This document shows positions 8,622 to 16,261 of a DNA stretch of 64,000 nucleotides, one piece after another. Every line of letters starts with the position of its first letter. Position 1 is the first letter of the stretch. Position numbers and translations under genes: made by a program. This DNA is from Nostoc sp. 'Peltigera membranacea cyanobiont' 210A (GTDB lineage Bacteria; Cyanobacteriota; Cyanobacteriia; Cyanobacteriales; Nostocaceae): positions 837,779 through 901,778 of the forward strand of contig NZ_NOLJ01000002.1 in assembly GCF_002246015.1 (NCBI RefSeq). Direction: 5' to 3'. The notes below the pieces were generated by a model. That model saw only the letters and a list, made by a program, of their open reading frames with translations, was not told the DNA's origin and made no database searches.

Positions 8622-10771
8622 CAGCTAACTCTCAAGCGATCGCGGAAATATTGACGATACAAATTACAACGTGGTGTTACATCATTTCCTTGCTGTTGTA
8701 ATAAACCCATGCTGAGTAATTTAAAGCATTGTATCGAATCCAAGCGAACAGGGCTAGTATTGGCAACTACCTTTTTGATAGCAGCAGCTAATTCTGGACG
8801 CTGTTCTAAATTCCACAAATGCCGACGTAAATGGTCGCTATAAGGGCCAGCTTCTGTAGGGGCTGTTTGCAAAAGTAGATTGAGCGTAGTATCGTGTCTT
8901 GCAATGTGATAAAGTGCCACTCGTACAAGATAGGGATGTCCTCCTACCATTGCCATTAATTGTTCAACTTGGGTAAAACTCCAATTGAGTCCATGCCTTC
9001 GTGCCAAATTAAGAACCTGTTGGGCGTTAAACTCTGGTAACTCAATCGGCAAACCTACATTAAACGGCGATTGATTTATATTCATCGGAATATAAACTTC
9101 TGTGGAATGCACCACAACTAACCGCAGTTTTTTCCAAATCTCGCGGTTTTTAGCATCTTCATGCCAAGCGCGTAACAGCCCAAAAAAGTCTGCGGCAATT
9201 TCGGGATATTGAAATATACGATCAACTTCATCCAATCCCAATGCTAGGGGTTGGTTGATTTCTGGCAAGAGATACTCCTCAAAATAAGCGGTGCAATTGT
9301 CCTTACTGCCAAAAATCACATCCCAGTAATCTGCTAACTTGTTGGGTAGCCTCAACCTCCGTCCTACACTGGCACAAAACCACTGAAGGAACTTATCCAA
9401 ATCTGCAAAAACCTTTCCATCTGCCAATTGAAAGCTCAAAGGCACGCTTAGATAATCTTGTTGCGATGCTTGATGAAGAATCCGCGCCATGAGTGAGGTT
9501 TTACCCATTTGCCGGGGCGCTTTGATCCGAATCAAAGATCCTGGCTTCAAAATTGCCTCGTAGCAGCGAGATTCGATAGGGGAACGTTCAATATAAAATT
9601 CCGAAACTAAATCTACTTGTCCTTCTGGCAATTCTGGTTCTGCAATTGGTAGAGGCGGACTTTCCTGAGTTTCCCAAGCAGGTGCTACAGCTGGTAATTC
9701 TTCTATAGCAGCACGATTTGCGCTGCTTCCACCATCTTCCGTCAACAATGACAAAATTTCTTGCAAAATCCTCTGAGTATCGGCAGGCGATTTCCACTCT
9801 CGCTGCTGAATCTGACTTAAATAACCCCGTAAATCATAATTTAGTGGTGAACTTAAAGGAAAATTGACACGAATGGGCAAAATTACTGGTTTATGCTCAG
9901 GACGCAAATCTTGTAACTGCTTTGCCCTTCTTACTTCTTCTGTAACCATCTCACTGGTTGCTGATTGTGGAGATAACAGCAGCAGAAAGTAATCACACCG
10001 TTCTAATTCTGTATCGATGCGCTGGGGCCAGTTTTCCCCCAAGCGAATACTCTCACCCGCCATAAATACTTCATGTCCAGCAGCTTTGATTGCTTCATAA
10101 AAATACTGGGCAAGGCTCAAGTCTGGATCTTGACTGCGATAGCTAATAAAAACTCTGGCGCTGTCGCTATTTGGTGGCAACAGTGGTACATTCTGATTAA
10201 TATCCAAGAATGTTGACAAATTTAACCATTTTTGCTGCACTGTAACCAGAGGTAGAGCCAATGCGCCTTCTGTATTGTCATAAGCGGCAATTATGCCAAT
10301 AACTCGTTGAGTTTCCGCATCAAATACGGGCGAACCACTATAACCCCCTTGCACTTGTTGCGAATTCGCCTTGACTCGCAACCGCAACATTGGTAAGTTG
10401 CTAAATTCAGATTGGGGATTCATATCAGTGATCGTGCCATCAATCGAAGCACCTTGAGGAAAATCCGTTCGCCCATAGCCAATAGACAAAAATCGATCCA
10501 TCGGCTGAAAATTAACAGCTAAGGGAACTGAAGCACCTTGATAATCAGGTAATTGCAATATGGCGAAATCATCGCGGGTGCGATCGCCTAAATAAACCAA
10601 CTCAACCCCTTGCCCATTGACTCGGACTTTTTCCCAGCCTCCTGCCGACTCAACTACATGGGCGCAGGTGAGTAAATGTCCATTGGGTGAGATAAAAAAG
10701 CCCGTGCCTTGGATGCAACCTTCTGGAGTAGCGATCGCTACGGTACAAGCTTTAACTAATTCCCAATTCAT
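8621..10771 (-). CDS. Trypsin-like protease-TIR-AAA ATPase fusion protein
   Basis: A 716-residue three-module protein. Residues 1-165 are a trypsin-like serine protease with the complete triad: His38 (TCAHVV), Asp68 (RDDFAIL) and Ser145 (GYSGSP). Residues about 204-300 are a TIR domain ([10 protein letters not shown], then [24 protein letters not shown]). I cannot assign its NADase glutamate with confidence. Residues about 385-716 are a STAND/AAA ATPase with Walker [11 protein letters not shown] (418-427), Walker [11 protein letters not shown] (509-518) and a helical C-terminus. The gene lies between a Trypco1-like gene (9 nt upstream) and an AAA-membrane gene (1-nt overlap), all on the minus strand. 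Such protease plus TIR plus NTPase combinations are typical of bacterial conflict and stress-signalling systems. The trigger and target are not known. Confidence 0.85.
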   Translation of the reverse strand: MNWELVKACTVAIATPEGCIQGTGFFISPNGHLLTCAHVVESAGGWEKVRVNGQGVELVYLGDRTRDDFAILQLPDYQGASVPLAVNFQPMDRFLSIGYGRTDFPQGASIDGTITDMNPQSEFSNLPMLRLRVKANSQQVQGGYSGSPVFDAETQRVIGIIAAYDNTEGALALPLVTVQQKWLNLSTFLDINQNVPLLPPNSDSARVFISYRSQDPDLSLAQYFYEAIKAAGHEVFMAGESIRLGENWPQRIDTELERCDYFLLLLSPQSATSEMVTEEVRRAKQLQDLRPEHKPVILPIRVNFPLSSPLNYDLRGYLSQIQQREWKSPADTQRILQEILSLLTEDGGSSANRAAIEELPAVAPAWETQESPPLPIAEPELPEGQVDLVSEFYIERSPIESRCYEAILKPGSLIRIKAPRQMGKTSLMARILHQASQQDYLSVPLSFQLADGKVFADLDKFLQWFCASVGRRLRLPNKLADYWDVIFGSKDNCTAYFEEYLLPEINQPLALGLDEVDRIFQYPEIAADFFGLLRAWHEDAKNREIWKKLRLVVVHSTEVYIPMNINQSPFNVGLPIELPEFNAQQVLNLARRHGLNWSFTQVEQLMAMVGGHPYLVRVALYHIARHDTTLNLLLQTAPTEAGPYSDHLRRHLWNLEQRPELAAAIKKVVANTSPVRLDSIQCFKLLSMGLLQQQGNDVTPRCNLYRQYFRDRLRVS

Positions 10772-10780
10772 GAAAATTTA

Positions 10781-11125
10781 TTACTTGTTTTCTTCGAGTG
10801 CCAGTTTCCAAGTTATTTTCACCTTCAGTGATGCCTGCCCAGTGGATTCGACCACATAAACCGAGCCTTTGGCGGTAAAATTTACGCCAAACTCAACTTC
10901 TCCGCTTACAGGTTGCGATTCTTGCTGCAAGGTACGAAACGCCTTTGTAATTGGGCGACACCCGCGAACAATCAAATCCTTAACTGCATCGAAGTTAGCC
11001 TCTACTTTCTCTATAGGTAACTCACCAGTGGGCGATACACGACCCACTGATGCATCTGGCAGTTCAACTGCTACCAAAATTGTGCCGCCATCCTCTGTAT
11101 TCAGTTCTAGAAGTTTACGAGCCAT
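10781..11125 (-). CDS. Trypco1-like (trypsin-co-occurring domain 1) protein
   Basis: A 114-residue protein with TEDGGTILVAVELPD near the start, an IEKVEANFDAVKDLIVRGCRPI helix and the closing strands EVEFGVNFTAKG...KVKITWKL. This pattern matches the CU044_2847/Trypco1 family, small proteins found next to trypsin-like proteases in NTP-dependent conflict systems. It sits 9 nt upstream of the trypsin-TIR-AAA gene and is the first gene of the set, which supports the assignment. The likely role is a regulator, adaptor or substrate of the protease. ATG at 11125. A 186-nt AT-rich region divergent from the histidine kinase gene should hold the promoter. Confidence 0.75.
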   Translation of the reverse strand: MARKLLELNTEDGGTILVAVELPDASVGRVSPTGELPIEKVEANFDAVKDLIVRGCRPITKAFRTLQQESQPVSGEVEFGVNFTAKGSVYVVESTGQASLKVKITWKLALEENK

Positions 11126-11311
11126 AATTTAATTAGCTTGTGGCTATATCTAAAAAAGGTAAGTAAAGTTGTTTTGAAAGTCAATTTGTATAAATTTGTT
11201 AGATAAACAATTTTTTTTTGAAAAAATATATCTAAAGGTAATATCTAGTAAAACTATACCAATAAAGCAACTACTCTAAAAATTTACTTTTACCCCATAC
11301 CTTGCATCTAT

Positions 11312-12451
11312 ATGACTTCACAATCTTCTCGCTCTGACAAAATTCTAGTTGTCGATGACTCTCCTGATAACGTGTTTTTGATCAAAACTATTTTGGAGGA
11401 GGAAGGTTACACAGTTAGCACCGCAGAAAATGGTATTTCAGCCTTGGCAGAATTGAAAGCTTCTCCTTGTGACTTAGTTCTGCTGGATCTGATGATGCCA
11501 GGTATGGACGGGTATGAAGTCACCAAGCACATTCGTGGTGAGATGAAATTGCCGCAATATATCCCCATATTGCTGATCACTGCCCACGATACGCCCAACG
11601 TCGCCCACGGATTAGACTTGGGGGCTGATGATTTTATCCGCAAACCTGTAACAGTAGATGAATTGCTGGCAAGAGTGCGATCGCTCCTGCGTTTGAAGCA
11701 TAGTATGGATGAACGTGATGAAATTGCCCGTCAGCGAGAAGATTTTGTCTCCCGCCTTACCCACGACTTACGCACTCCATTAGTAGCCGCTGACCGCATG
11801 TTAATGCTATTTCAGCAAGGCGCGTTGGGAACATTATCAACGCAAATGCAGGAAGTAATCGCCATCATGGCCCGTAGCAATATCAACCTGCTTTCTATGG
11901 TCAATACCTTATTGGAAGTTTATCGTTTTGAAGCAGGTCGCAAAAGTTTAGCGTTTCAACCAGTTAATCTGGGCCAATTGCTAGAAGAGGTAACTGGAGA
12001 ATTATCACCCTTAGCTCAAGACAAAGCACTGTCGCTAAGTGTGGATTTTACCGAAGAATCAAACACGGTCATGGGCGATCGCTTAGAATTGCATCGTTTA
12101 TTTACCAACCTCATAGGCAATGCGATCAAATTTACCAACTCTGGGTCTATTACTATTCGTTTTACTTCTCAACGCCAGTTCGATAAAAGCAATCAATCTC
12201 AGTTCTCTGAAAAATCCAATTCCGTTGACTACATTAGAATTGAGATAGCGGATACTGGCCCAGGTATTCCCGCTGAAGAACAAGCCACTATATTTGAACG
12301 ATTTCGCCAAGGCAGCCATAAAAGTTCTGGTAGTGGCTTAGGATTGTACCTTGCTCGTCGAATTGTCGAGGCACATCAAGGCATTATTCTGCTTAATTCC
12401 GAGTTGGGCAAAGGTAGTGTATTTATTGTGTTTCTACCCATCAAGGCATGA
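11312..12451 (+). CDS. Hybrid response regulator receiver-histidine kinase
   Basis: A 379-residue cytoplasmic two-component protein. The N-terminal receiver domain (10-125) has the acidic pocket VVDDS, phospho-acceptor Asp in LLDLMMPGMDGYE and the RKPV lysine. The HisKA domain has the H-box SRLTHDLRTPL (near 150). The HATPase domain shows N-box LFTNLIGNAIKFT, G1 IADTGPGIP, F-box IFERF and G2 GSGLGLYLARR. No membrane segment or PAS/GAF sensor is present, so input probably comes by phosphotransfer to the receiver. It is divergent from the Trypco1 operon; a functional link is possible but not shown. Confidence 0.92.
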   Translation: MTSQSSRSDKILVVDDSPDNVFLIKTILEEEGYTVSTAENGISALAELKASPCDLVLLDLMMPGMDGYEVTKHIRGEMKLPQYIPILLITAHDTPNVAHGLDLGADDFIRKPVTVDELLARVRSLLRLKHSMDERDEIARQREDFVSRLTHDLRTPLVAADRMLMLFQQGALGTLSTQMQEVIAIMARSNINLLSMVNTLLEVYRFEAGRKSLAFQPVNLGQLLEEVTGELSPLAQDKALSLSVDFTEESNTVMGDRLELHRLFTNLIGNAIKFTNSGSITIRFTSQRQFDKSNQSQFSEKSNSVDYIRIEIADTGPGIPAEEQATIFERFRQGSHKSSGSGLGLYLARRIVEAHQGIILLNSELGKGSVFIVFLPIKA

Positions 12452-12463
12452 TAAAACTAGTAA

Positions 12464-12514
12464 TTATAAATTATGAATTTTAGAGTTTTTATCCTGGGAA
12501 TTCATAATTTATAA
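12464..12514. terminator. Perfect 16-bp inverted repeat after the histidine kinase gene
   Basis: TTATAAATTATGAATT (12464-12479) and its exact complement (12499-12514) can form a 16-bp stem with a 19-nt loop, 13 nt after the kinase stop. It is AT-rich and lacks a terminal T-run. It may be a terminator or a copy of an interspersed hairpin repeat. Confidence 0.45.
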
Positions 12515-12635
12515 CCTTACTACTATCTACCGAAAACTTAAAGTAAAAATTTAAATTATGAAATAAAATGCTAAAAAGTGACGAATCAAATATGCTGAAA
12601 TAATAGTATTAAATAGTTTTTAATAGGACAAAACA

Positions 12636-14018
12636 ATGATTACCACTGAATTATCTAACATTGGCAATATTATCGAGACTCAGCGAGATTTTTTTCAAAC
12701 GGGTAAAACTAAAGATGTAAATTTTCGCATTGAACAACTAACAACTCTTAAGCAAGCAATCATTGAGCATGAACAGTCAATAGTCGAGGCATTAAAAGCG
12801 GATTTACATAAACCAGAAGTAGAAACTTACCTGACAGAAATCAGCGTAATTAAGGATATTGATTACGCCATCAAACATCTTCAAAACTGGAGTAAACCCC
12901 AAAAAGCAGCGGTTTCCTGGGATTTTTTTTCATACTCAGCGAAAATTTATCCAGAACCGTTAGGGGTTGTCTTAATTATTGGGCCTTGGAACTATCCATT
13001 TCAGTTAATTATCTCACCTTTAATAGGTGCGATCGCAGCCGGAAATTGTGCAATTATCAAACCTTCAGAAATTGCTTCTCATACGTCTGATGTCATTGCT
13101 AAGATTATTGCCAAACATTTTGACCCTGCTTATCTTGCAGTAGTAGAAGGAGGCGTAGAAGCAAGTCAAAAACTACTTGCAGAAAAGTTTGACCATATCT
13201 TTTTTACTGGTGGCACAGCTGTCGGCAAAATCATCATGGCAGCAGCAGCAAAATATCTCACACCAGTGACTTTAGAATTGGGTGGCAAAAGTCCTTGTAT
13301 TGTAGATACTCACATTAATCTGGAACACACTGTCAGACGAATTACTTGGGGCAAATTCATTAATGCTGGACAAACTTGTATCGCTCCCGACTATCTTTTA
13401 GTTAATAAAACAATCAAGAAAGATTTAATAGATGGTCTGGAAAAATCTTTAAAAGAATTTTATGGTGATAATCCTGTAAACAGTCCTGATTATGCCCGGA
13501 TTATCAGTCAAAAACACTTTGAAAGGTTGGTGAGTTTTCTCAAAGATGGAAAAGTTGTCATCGGCGGAGAAAATCAACCTTCAGAGCGTTATATCGCCCC
13601 AACACTTATTGATAATGTCTCACTAGAAGATTCTGTCATGCAGGAAGAAATCTTTGGGCCCATTTTACCCATCATTGAATATACTGACATTGCAGAAGCG
13701 ATCGCCTTAATTAACTCTAGACCCAAACCTTTGGCGTTATACTTATTTTCTCAAGACAAAAACCTGCAAAAGCGAGTTTTACAGGAAACTTCCTCTGGTG
13801 GAGTCTGTATTAACGATACAGTGATGCAGGTTGGTGTCTCGTCTTTACCATTTGGTGGAGTGGGAGATAGCGGTATTGGCAACTATCACGGCAAAGCTAG
13901 TTTTGACACCTTTTCCCATAAGAAAAGTGTATTGCAAAACTCCTTCTGGCTGGATTTAAAATGGCGATATGCTCCATATCAGGGCAAATTGCCGCTCATA
14001 AAGAAACTTCTAGGTTAA
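12636..14018 (+). CDS. Aldehyde dehydrogenase (class 3 / fatty aldehyde type)
   Basis: A 460-residue NAD(P)-dependent aldehyde dehydrogenase. Recognisable parts are the cofactor-binding GPWNYPFQLIISPLIGAIAAGN and IIKPSE, the FTGGTAVGKIIM loop, the catalytic Glu in VTLELGGKSP and the nucleophilic Cys in NAGQTCIAPDYLLV. EEIFGPILP and SLPFGGVGDSGIGNYHGKASFDTFSHKK complete the family pattern. The short length and closing motif place it with the class 3/AlkH fatty-aldehyde branch, which in cyanobacteria oxidises long-chain or apocarotenoid aldehydes. The C-terminal end (WLDLKWRYAPYQGKLPLIKKLL) may contact the membrane. Monocistronic by context. Confidence 0.93.
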   Translation: MITTELSNIGNIIETQRDFFQTGKTKDVNFRIEQLTTLKQAIIEHEQSIVEALKADLHKPEVETYLTEISVIKDIDYAIKHLQNWSKPQKAAVSWDFFSYSAKIYPEPLGVVLIIGPWNYPFQLIISPLIGAIAAGNCAIIKPSEIASHTSDVIAKIIAKHFDPAYLAVVEGGVEASQKLLAEKFDHIFFTGGTAVGKIIMAAAAKYLTPVTLELGGKSPCIVDTHINLEHTVRRITWGKFINAGQTCIAPDYLLVNKTIKKDLIDGLEKSLKEFYGDNPVNSPDYARIISQKHFERLVSFLKDGKVVIGGENQPSERYIAPTLIDNVSLEDSVMQEEIFGPILPIIEYTDIAEAIALINSRPKPLALYLFSQDKNLQKRVLQETSSGGVCINDTVMQVGVSSLPFGGVGDSGIGNYHGKASFDTFSHKKSVLQNSFWLDLKWRYAPYQGKLPLIKKLLG

Positions 14019-14040
14019 AAAGGTTAAAGGGTACAGGTGA

Positions 14041-14070
14041 TAGGGTACAGTTTTTCTTGACTGTAACCTA
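14041..14070. terminator. Hairpin between convergent ALDH and sulfite-oxidase-like genes
   Basis: tagggtacag (14041-14050) pairs at 9 of 10 positions with ctgtaaccta (14061-14070); the loop tttttcttga is T-rich. It could terminate both genes. Confidence 0.4.
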
Positions 14071-14085
14071 TTCCCTTCTGAACTA

Positions 14086-14691
14086 TTAAATCCCAAAAGC
14101 GTTGCTGTAACGCTCCTCAGCCCAAGGTTCACCACGCCGATGGTAGCCATTGCGCTCCCAAAAACCAAGTTCTTCACCAGCTAAAAATTCCAAACCATTA
14201 ATCCACTTAGCACTTTTCCAAGCGTAGAGGTGGGGTACAACTAGCCGCATTGGCCCTCCGTGTTCAGATGGAAGGTCTTCACCAAAGACTTTAAAAGCAA
14301 AGAAGTTTTCTTCGCGCAGAAAATCTTCTACAGAAATATTTGTAGTGTAGCCGCCATAGCAGTGTTCCATAACGTGGGCTACTTTCGGGTCTAATTCAAT
14401 CAAACCCATGAAATCTGTAACTTTAATGCCAGTCCATTTGACATCAAGTTTAGACCAGCGCGTTACACAGTGGAAGTCAGCTGTGAATTCGTGTTGAGGA
14501 AGCGCCATAAAGTCTGACCAACTAAAGGTAGCAGATTTTGCTAAACCCCAAACTCGAAACTCCCATTCCTCACTGCTGACTTGGGGAGTTTCACCGTAAG
14601 TTAATACGGGAAAACCTTTAGCTAAGTGTTGACCAGGAGGAACGCGTTCGCCTTCTTCTTTGCCTGGTTTCTGAAAAAATTTTCCTAGCAT
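14086..14691 (-). CDS. Sulfite-oxidase-like molybdopterin oxidoreductase
   Basis: A 201-residue protein of the oxidoreductase molybdopterin-binding (SUOX/YedY-like) family. The Mo-coordinating Cys is Cys75 in DFHCVTRWSKLDVKWTGI. GGYTTNISVEDFL and PSEHGGPMRLVVPHLYAWKSAKWI follow, and these bind the pterin. It lacks the heme and dimerisation domains of true sulfite oxidase and has no Sec or Tat signal. It is therefore probably a cytoplasmic molybdoenzyme of unknown substrate. The N-terminus (MLGKFFQKPGKEEGERVPPGQ) matches the usual start of bacterial sulfite oxidase-like oxidoreductases. It lies alone, convergent with the aldehyde dehydrogenase. Confidence 0.9.
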   Translation of the reverse strand: MLGKFFQKPGKEEGERVPPGQHLAKGFPVLTYGETPQVSSEEWEFRVWGLAKSATFSWSDFMALPQHEFTADFHCVTRWSKLDVKWTGIKVTDFMGLIELDPKVAHVMEHCYGGYTTNISVEDFLREENFFAFKVFGEDLPSEHGGPMRLVVPHLYAWKSAKWINGLEFLAGEELGFWERNGYHRRGEPWAEERYSNAFGI

Positions 14692-14873
14692 AGTTAGAGA
14701 AAAATAAGTTTTCTCAAGATGTTTACAAGCTTTTTTGCTGAGTTGCCAACAGTATCAGATGTTTTACTCTTTATATGAACTCTTGAATGATAGGTAATGG
14801 GTAATGGATATTTCCAATTACTCACTACCAATTTTTTTCGATCTAATGAGCTTATGTAGAGTGTCTATGATTC

Positions 14874-14990
14874 ATAATGCAATCAGGAAAGCTAAGAAAA
14901 AGCATTTATCTAGCGATGGGAACTTTGATTGTTGAGCTTGGCAATCAAATCTATCGGTGCTGTTCATGCTTTTCCTGACTGAGAAATTAT
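14874..14990 (-). other. Long imperfect hairpin in the 3' region of rpmF
   Basis: Nested complementary arms surround a loop at 14932-14941: tttgattg/caatcaaa (14924-14931, 14942-14949), gcgat/atcgg, agcat/atgct, tcaggaaa/tttcctga and ataat/attat (14874-14878, 14986-14990). The outer arm overlaps the rpmF stop codon. The rpmF transcript would fold it into one rod of about 117 nt. It may be a terminator, an RNA-processing signal or a hairpin-type repeat element. Confidence 0.55.
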
Positions 14991-15160
14991 GATTCTTCTT
15001 CCTCTTCTTCAGCAGTTGGATAAACAAATGTAGAACGTCCAGTCAAAATTGACTTGCCCAGAGATAGGGCTTTCTGAGCTTCAACGACGGCTTTATGCCT
15101 CCAGGTAGCTCGACGTTTATCTCGTTTTGATTTGGAAGTTTTCTTCTTAGGAACAGCCAT
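14987..15160 (-). CDS. rpmF: 50S ribosomal protein L32
   Basis: [20 protein letters not shown] at the start is the signature of L32, a small protein of the large ribosomal subunit. I place the start at the ATG at 15160, giving 57 residues. An in-frame upstream ATG at 15187 would add nine residues that the family does not have. The four-Cys zinc motif of some L32 proteins is absent, as is usual in cyanobacteria. The C-terminus is acidic (EEEEEES). Confidence 0.95.
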   Translation of the reverse strand: MAVPKKKTSKSKRDKRRATWRHKAVVEAQKALSLGKSILTGRSTFVYPTAEEEEEES

Positions 15161-15323
15161 GTCAGCAGATATCGCGATTCTTGACAACCTTCTTATTCTA
15201 GGCCATCCACAGACGCCAAAGACAACAGTTGAGTCAGGAATAAGTAAGTTGGGTTAAGACTGGCGTGGTGATGCTTTTACAGAAGGAGTTCTAAAAGTGA
15301 CTTATTTGCGTCTCCTCTACTCT

Positions 15324-15458
15324 CAATACGGTTTGGATAAGGTTTTTTGATGACACGCCCTAGATTGCAAAGACGCGATGAATCGCCGTCTCTACAAAGG
15401 ACTGATTATTGTAAAGACGGCGATTCATCGCGTCTCTTGCCTTAACCGAACCGTATTA
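15324..15458. mobile_element. MITE-like element with target-site duplication
   Basis: A 135-bp non-coding element. It is flanked on both sides by the 10-bp direct repeat cctctactct (15314-15323 and 15459-15468), a likely target duplication. Imperfect terminal inverted repeats (caatacggtttgg... and ...ccgaaccgtatta) bound it. A perfect 21-bp inner inverted repeat (15371-15391 with 15415-15435, agacgcgatgaatcgccgtc) fills most of the interior. No ORF is present, so it would depend on a transposase elsewhere. The rest of the 15161-15566 gap shows no gene. Confidence 0.7.
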
Positions 15459-15566
15459 CCTCTACTCTGACAAACAAGCAAGCAATGCGTAGCGTTTCCT
15501 TTAAGAGAAATTCCGAGCCAATGAAATCCTTGGCTCGGACTTTCTCTACGTGTCTAGCTCAACCCG

Positions 15567-16058
15567 TCATTTTGGCGTTGACACAGCGCTAGCTGCTGGA
15601 ACTTGATTAGAGTTATTTTCAAAGAAAAGTAAAGATCGCGCAGTTTTGAAGTAAGTGGCCCAATTTTGAGCATCAGGACGCGATCGCCATTGAGGACGAC
15701 TGACATCTAATGTCAGGACTGGTGCGATCGCTCCATAATTTTGTACGGACACAATGATGGAAACATCTGTCACCAAGATATCTTGGTCGAAGCTCCTTTG
15801 AGCAGCTGCCCTAGCGACCGCTTCCGCTCTCCTGAGAACGGTTTCATAGTTTTCTTCCGGCAGGCGGTCAATAGCTAGATCGACTCTAGCGGTGTAAGCT
15901 CGCACAAGCTGCGGTGCGATCGCTTCCATCAAAAACCACGCAGGGACAGTAGATATAAGCAAAACTACTAAAGGAATTATCCGGATTCTTCTGGCAATTT
16001 GGCTAATAACTGAAAAGGGAGCGAGCGATGATGGTAGGTGAGCAGAAATTTTGCTCAT
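15567..16058 (-). CDS. Conserved single-span membrane protein, function unknown
   Basis: A 163-residue protein that I do not recognise. A basic N-terminal stretch (QIARRIRIIP) is followed by one hydrophobic segment (LVVLLISTVPAWFLMEAIAP, about residues 29-50). The soluble domain contains RRAEAVARAAAQRSFDQDILVTDVSIIVSVQNYGAIAPVLTLDVSRPQWRSRP. The segment order suggests an inner-membrane anchor with a periplasmic domain. It stands alone, divergent from the orthocaspase gene with a 203-nt gap that should contain both promoters. Confidence 0.75.
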   Translation of the reverse strand: MSKISAHLPSSLAPFSVISQIARRIRIIPLVVLLISTVPAWFLMEAIAPQLVRAYTARVDLAIDRLPEENYETVLRRAEAVARAAAQRSFDQDILVTDVSIIVSVQNYGAIAPVLTLDVSRPQWRSRPDAQNWATYFKTARSLLFFENNSNQVPAASAVSTPK

Positions 16059-16261
16059 GACCTTCTATCTCCTTAGTAATGATCTGTTATTGAAATTAGG
16101 TAAAGGTATTTTCCGGCTAATTAACGTAATAAAAATTACATTCTAACTTAAGATTCAATTAGAATCACCTAGAGTATTAAGACATAGGTTAGCTTTGTTT
16201 TTTTGGCAAAGCCAACCACAATTTTAAGACCAGCAAACAACAATAACTGACAAAGAGCGGG

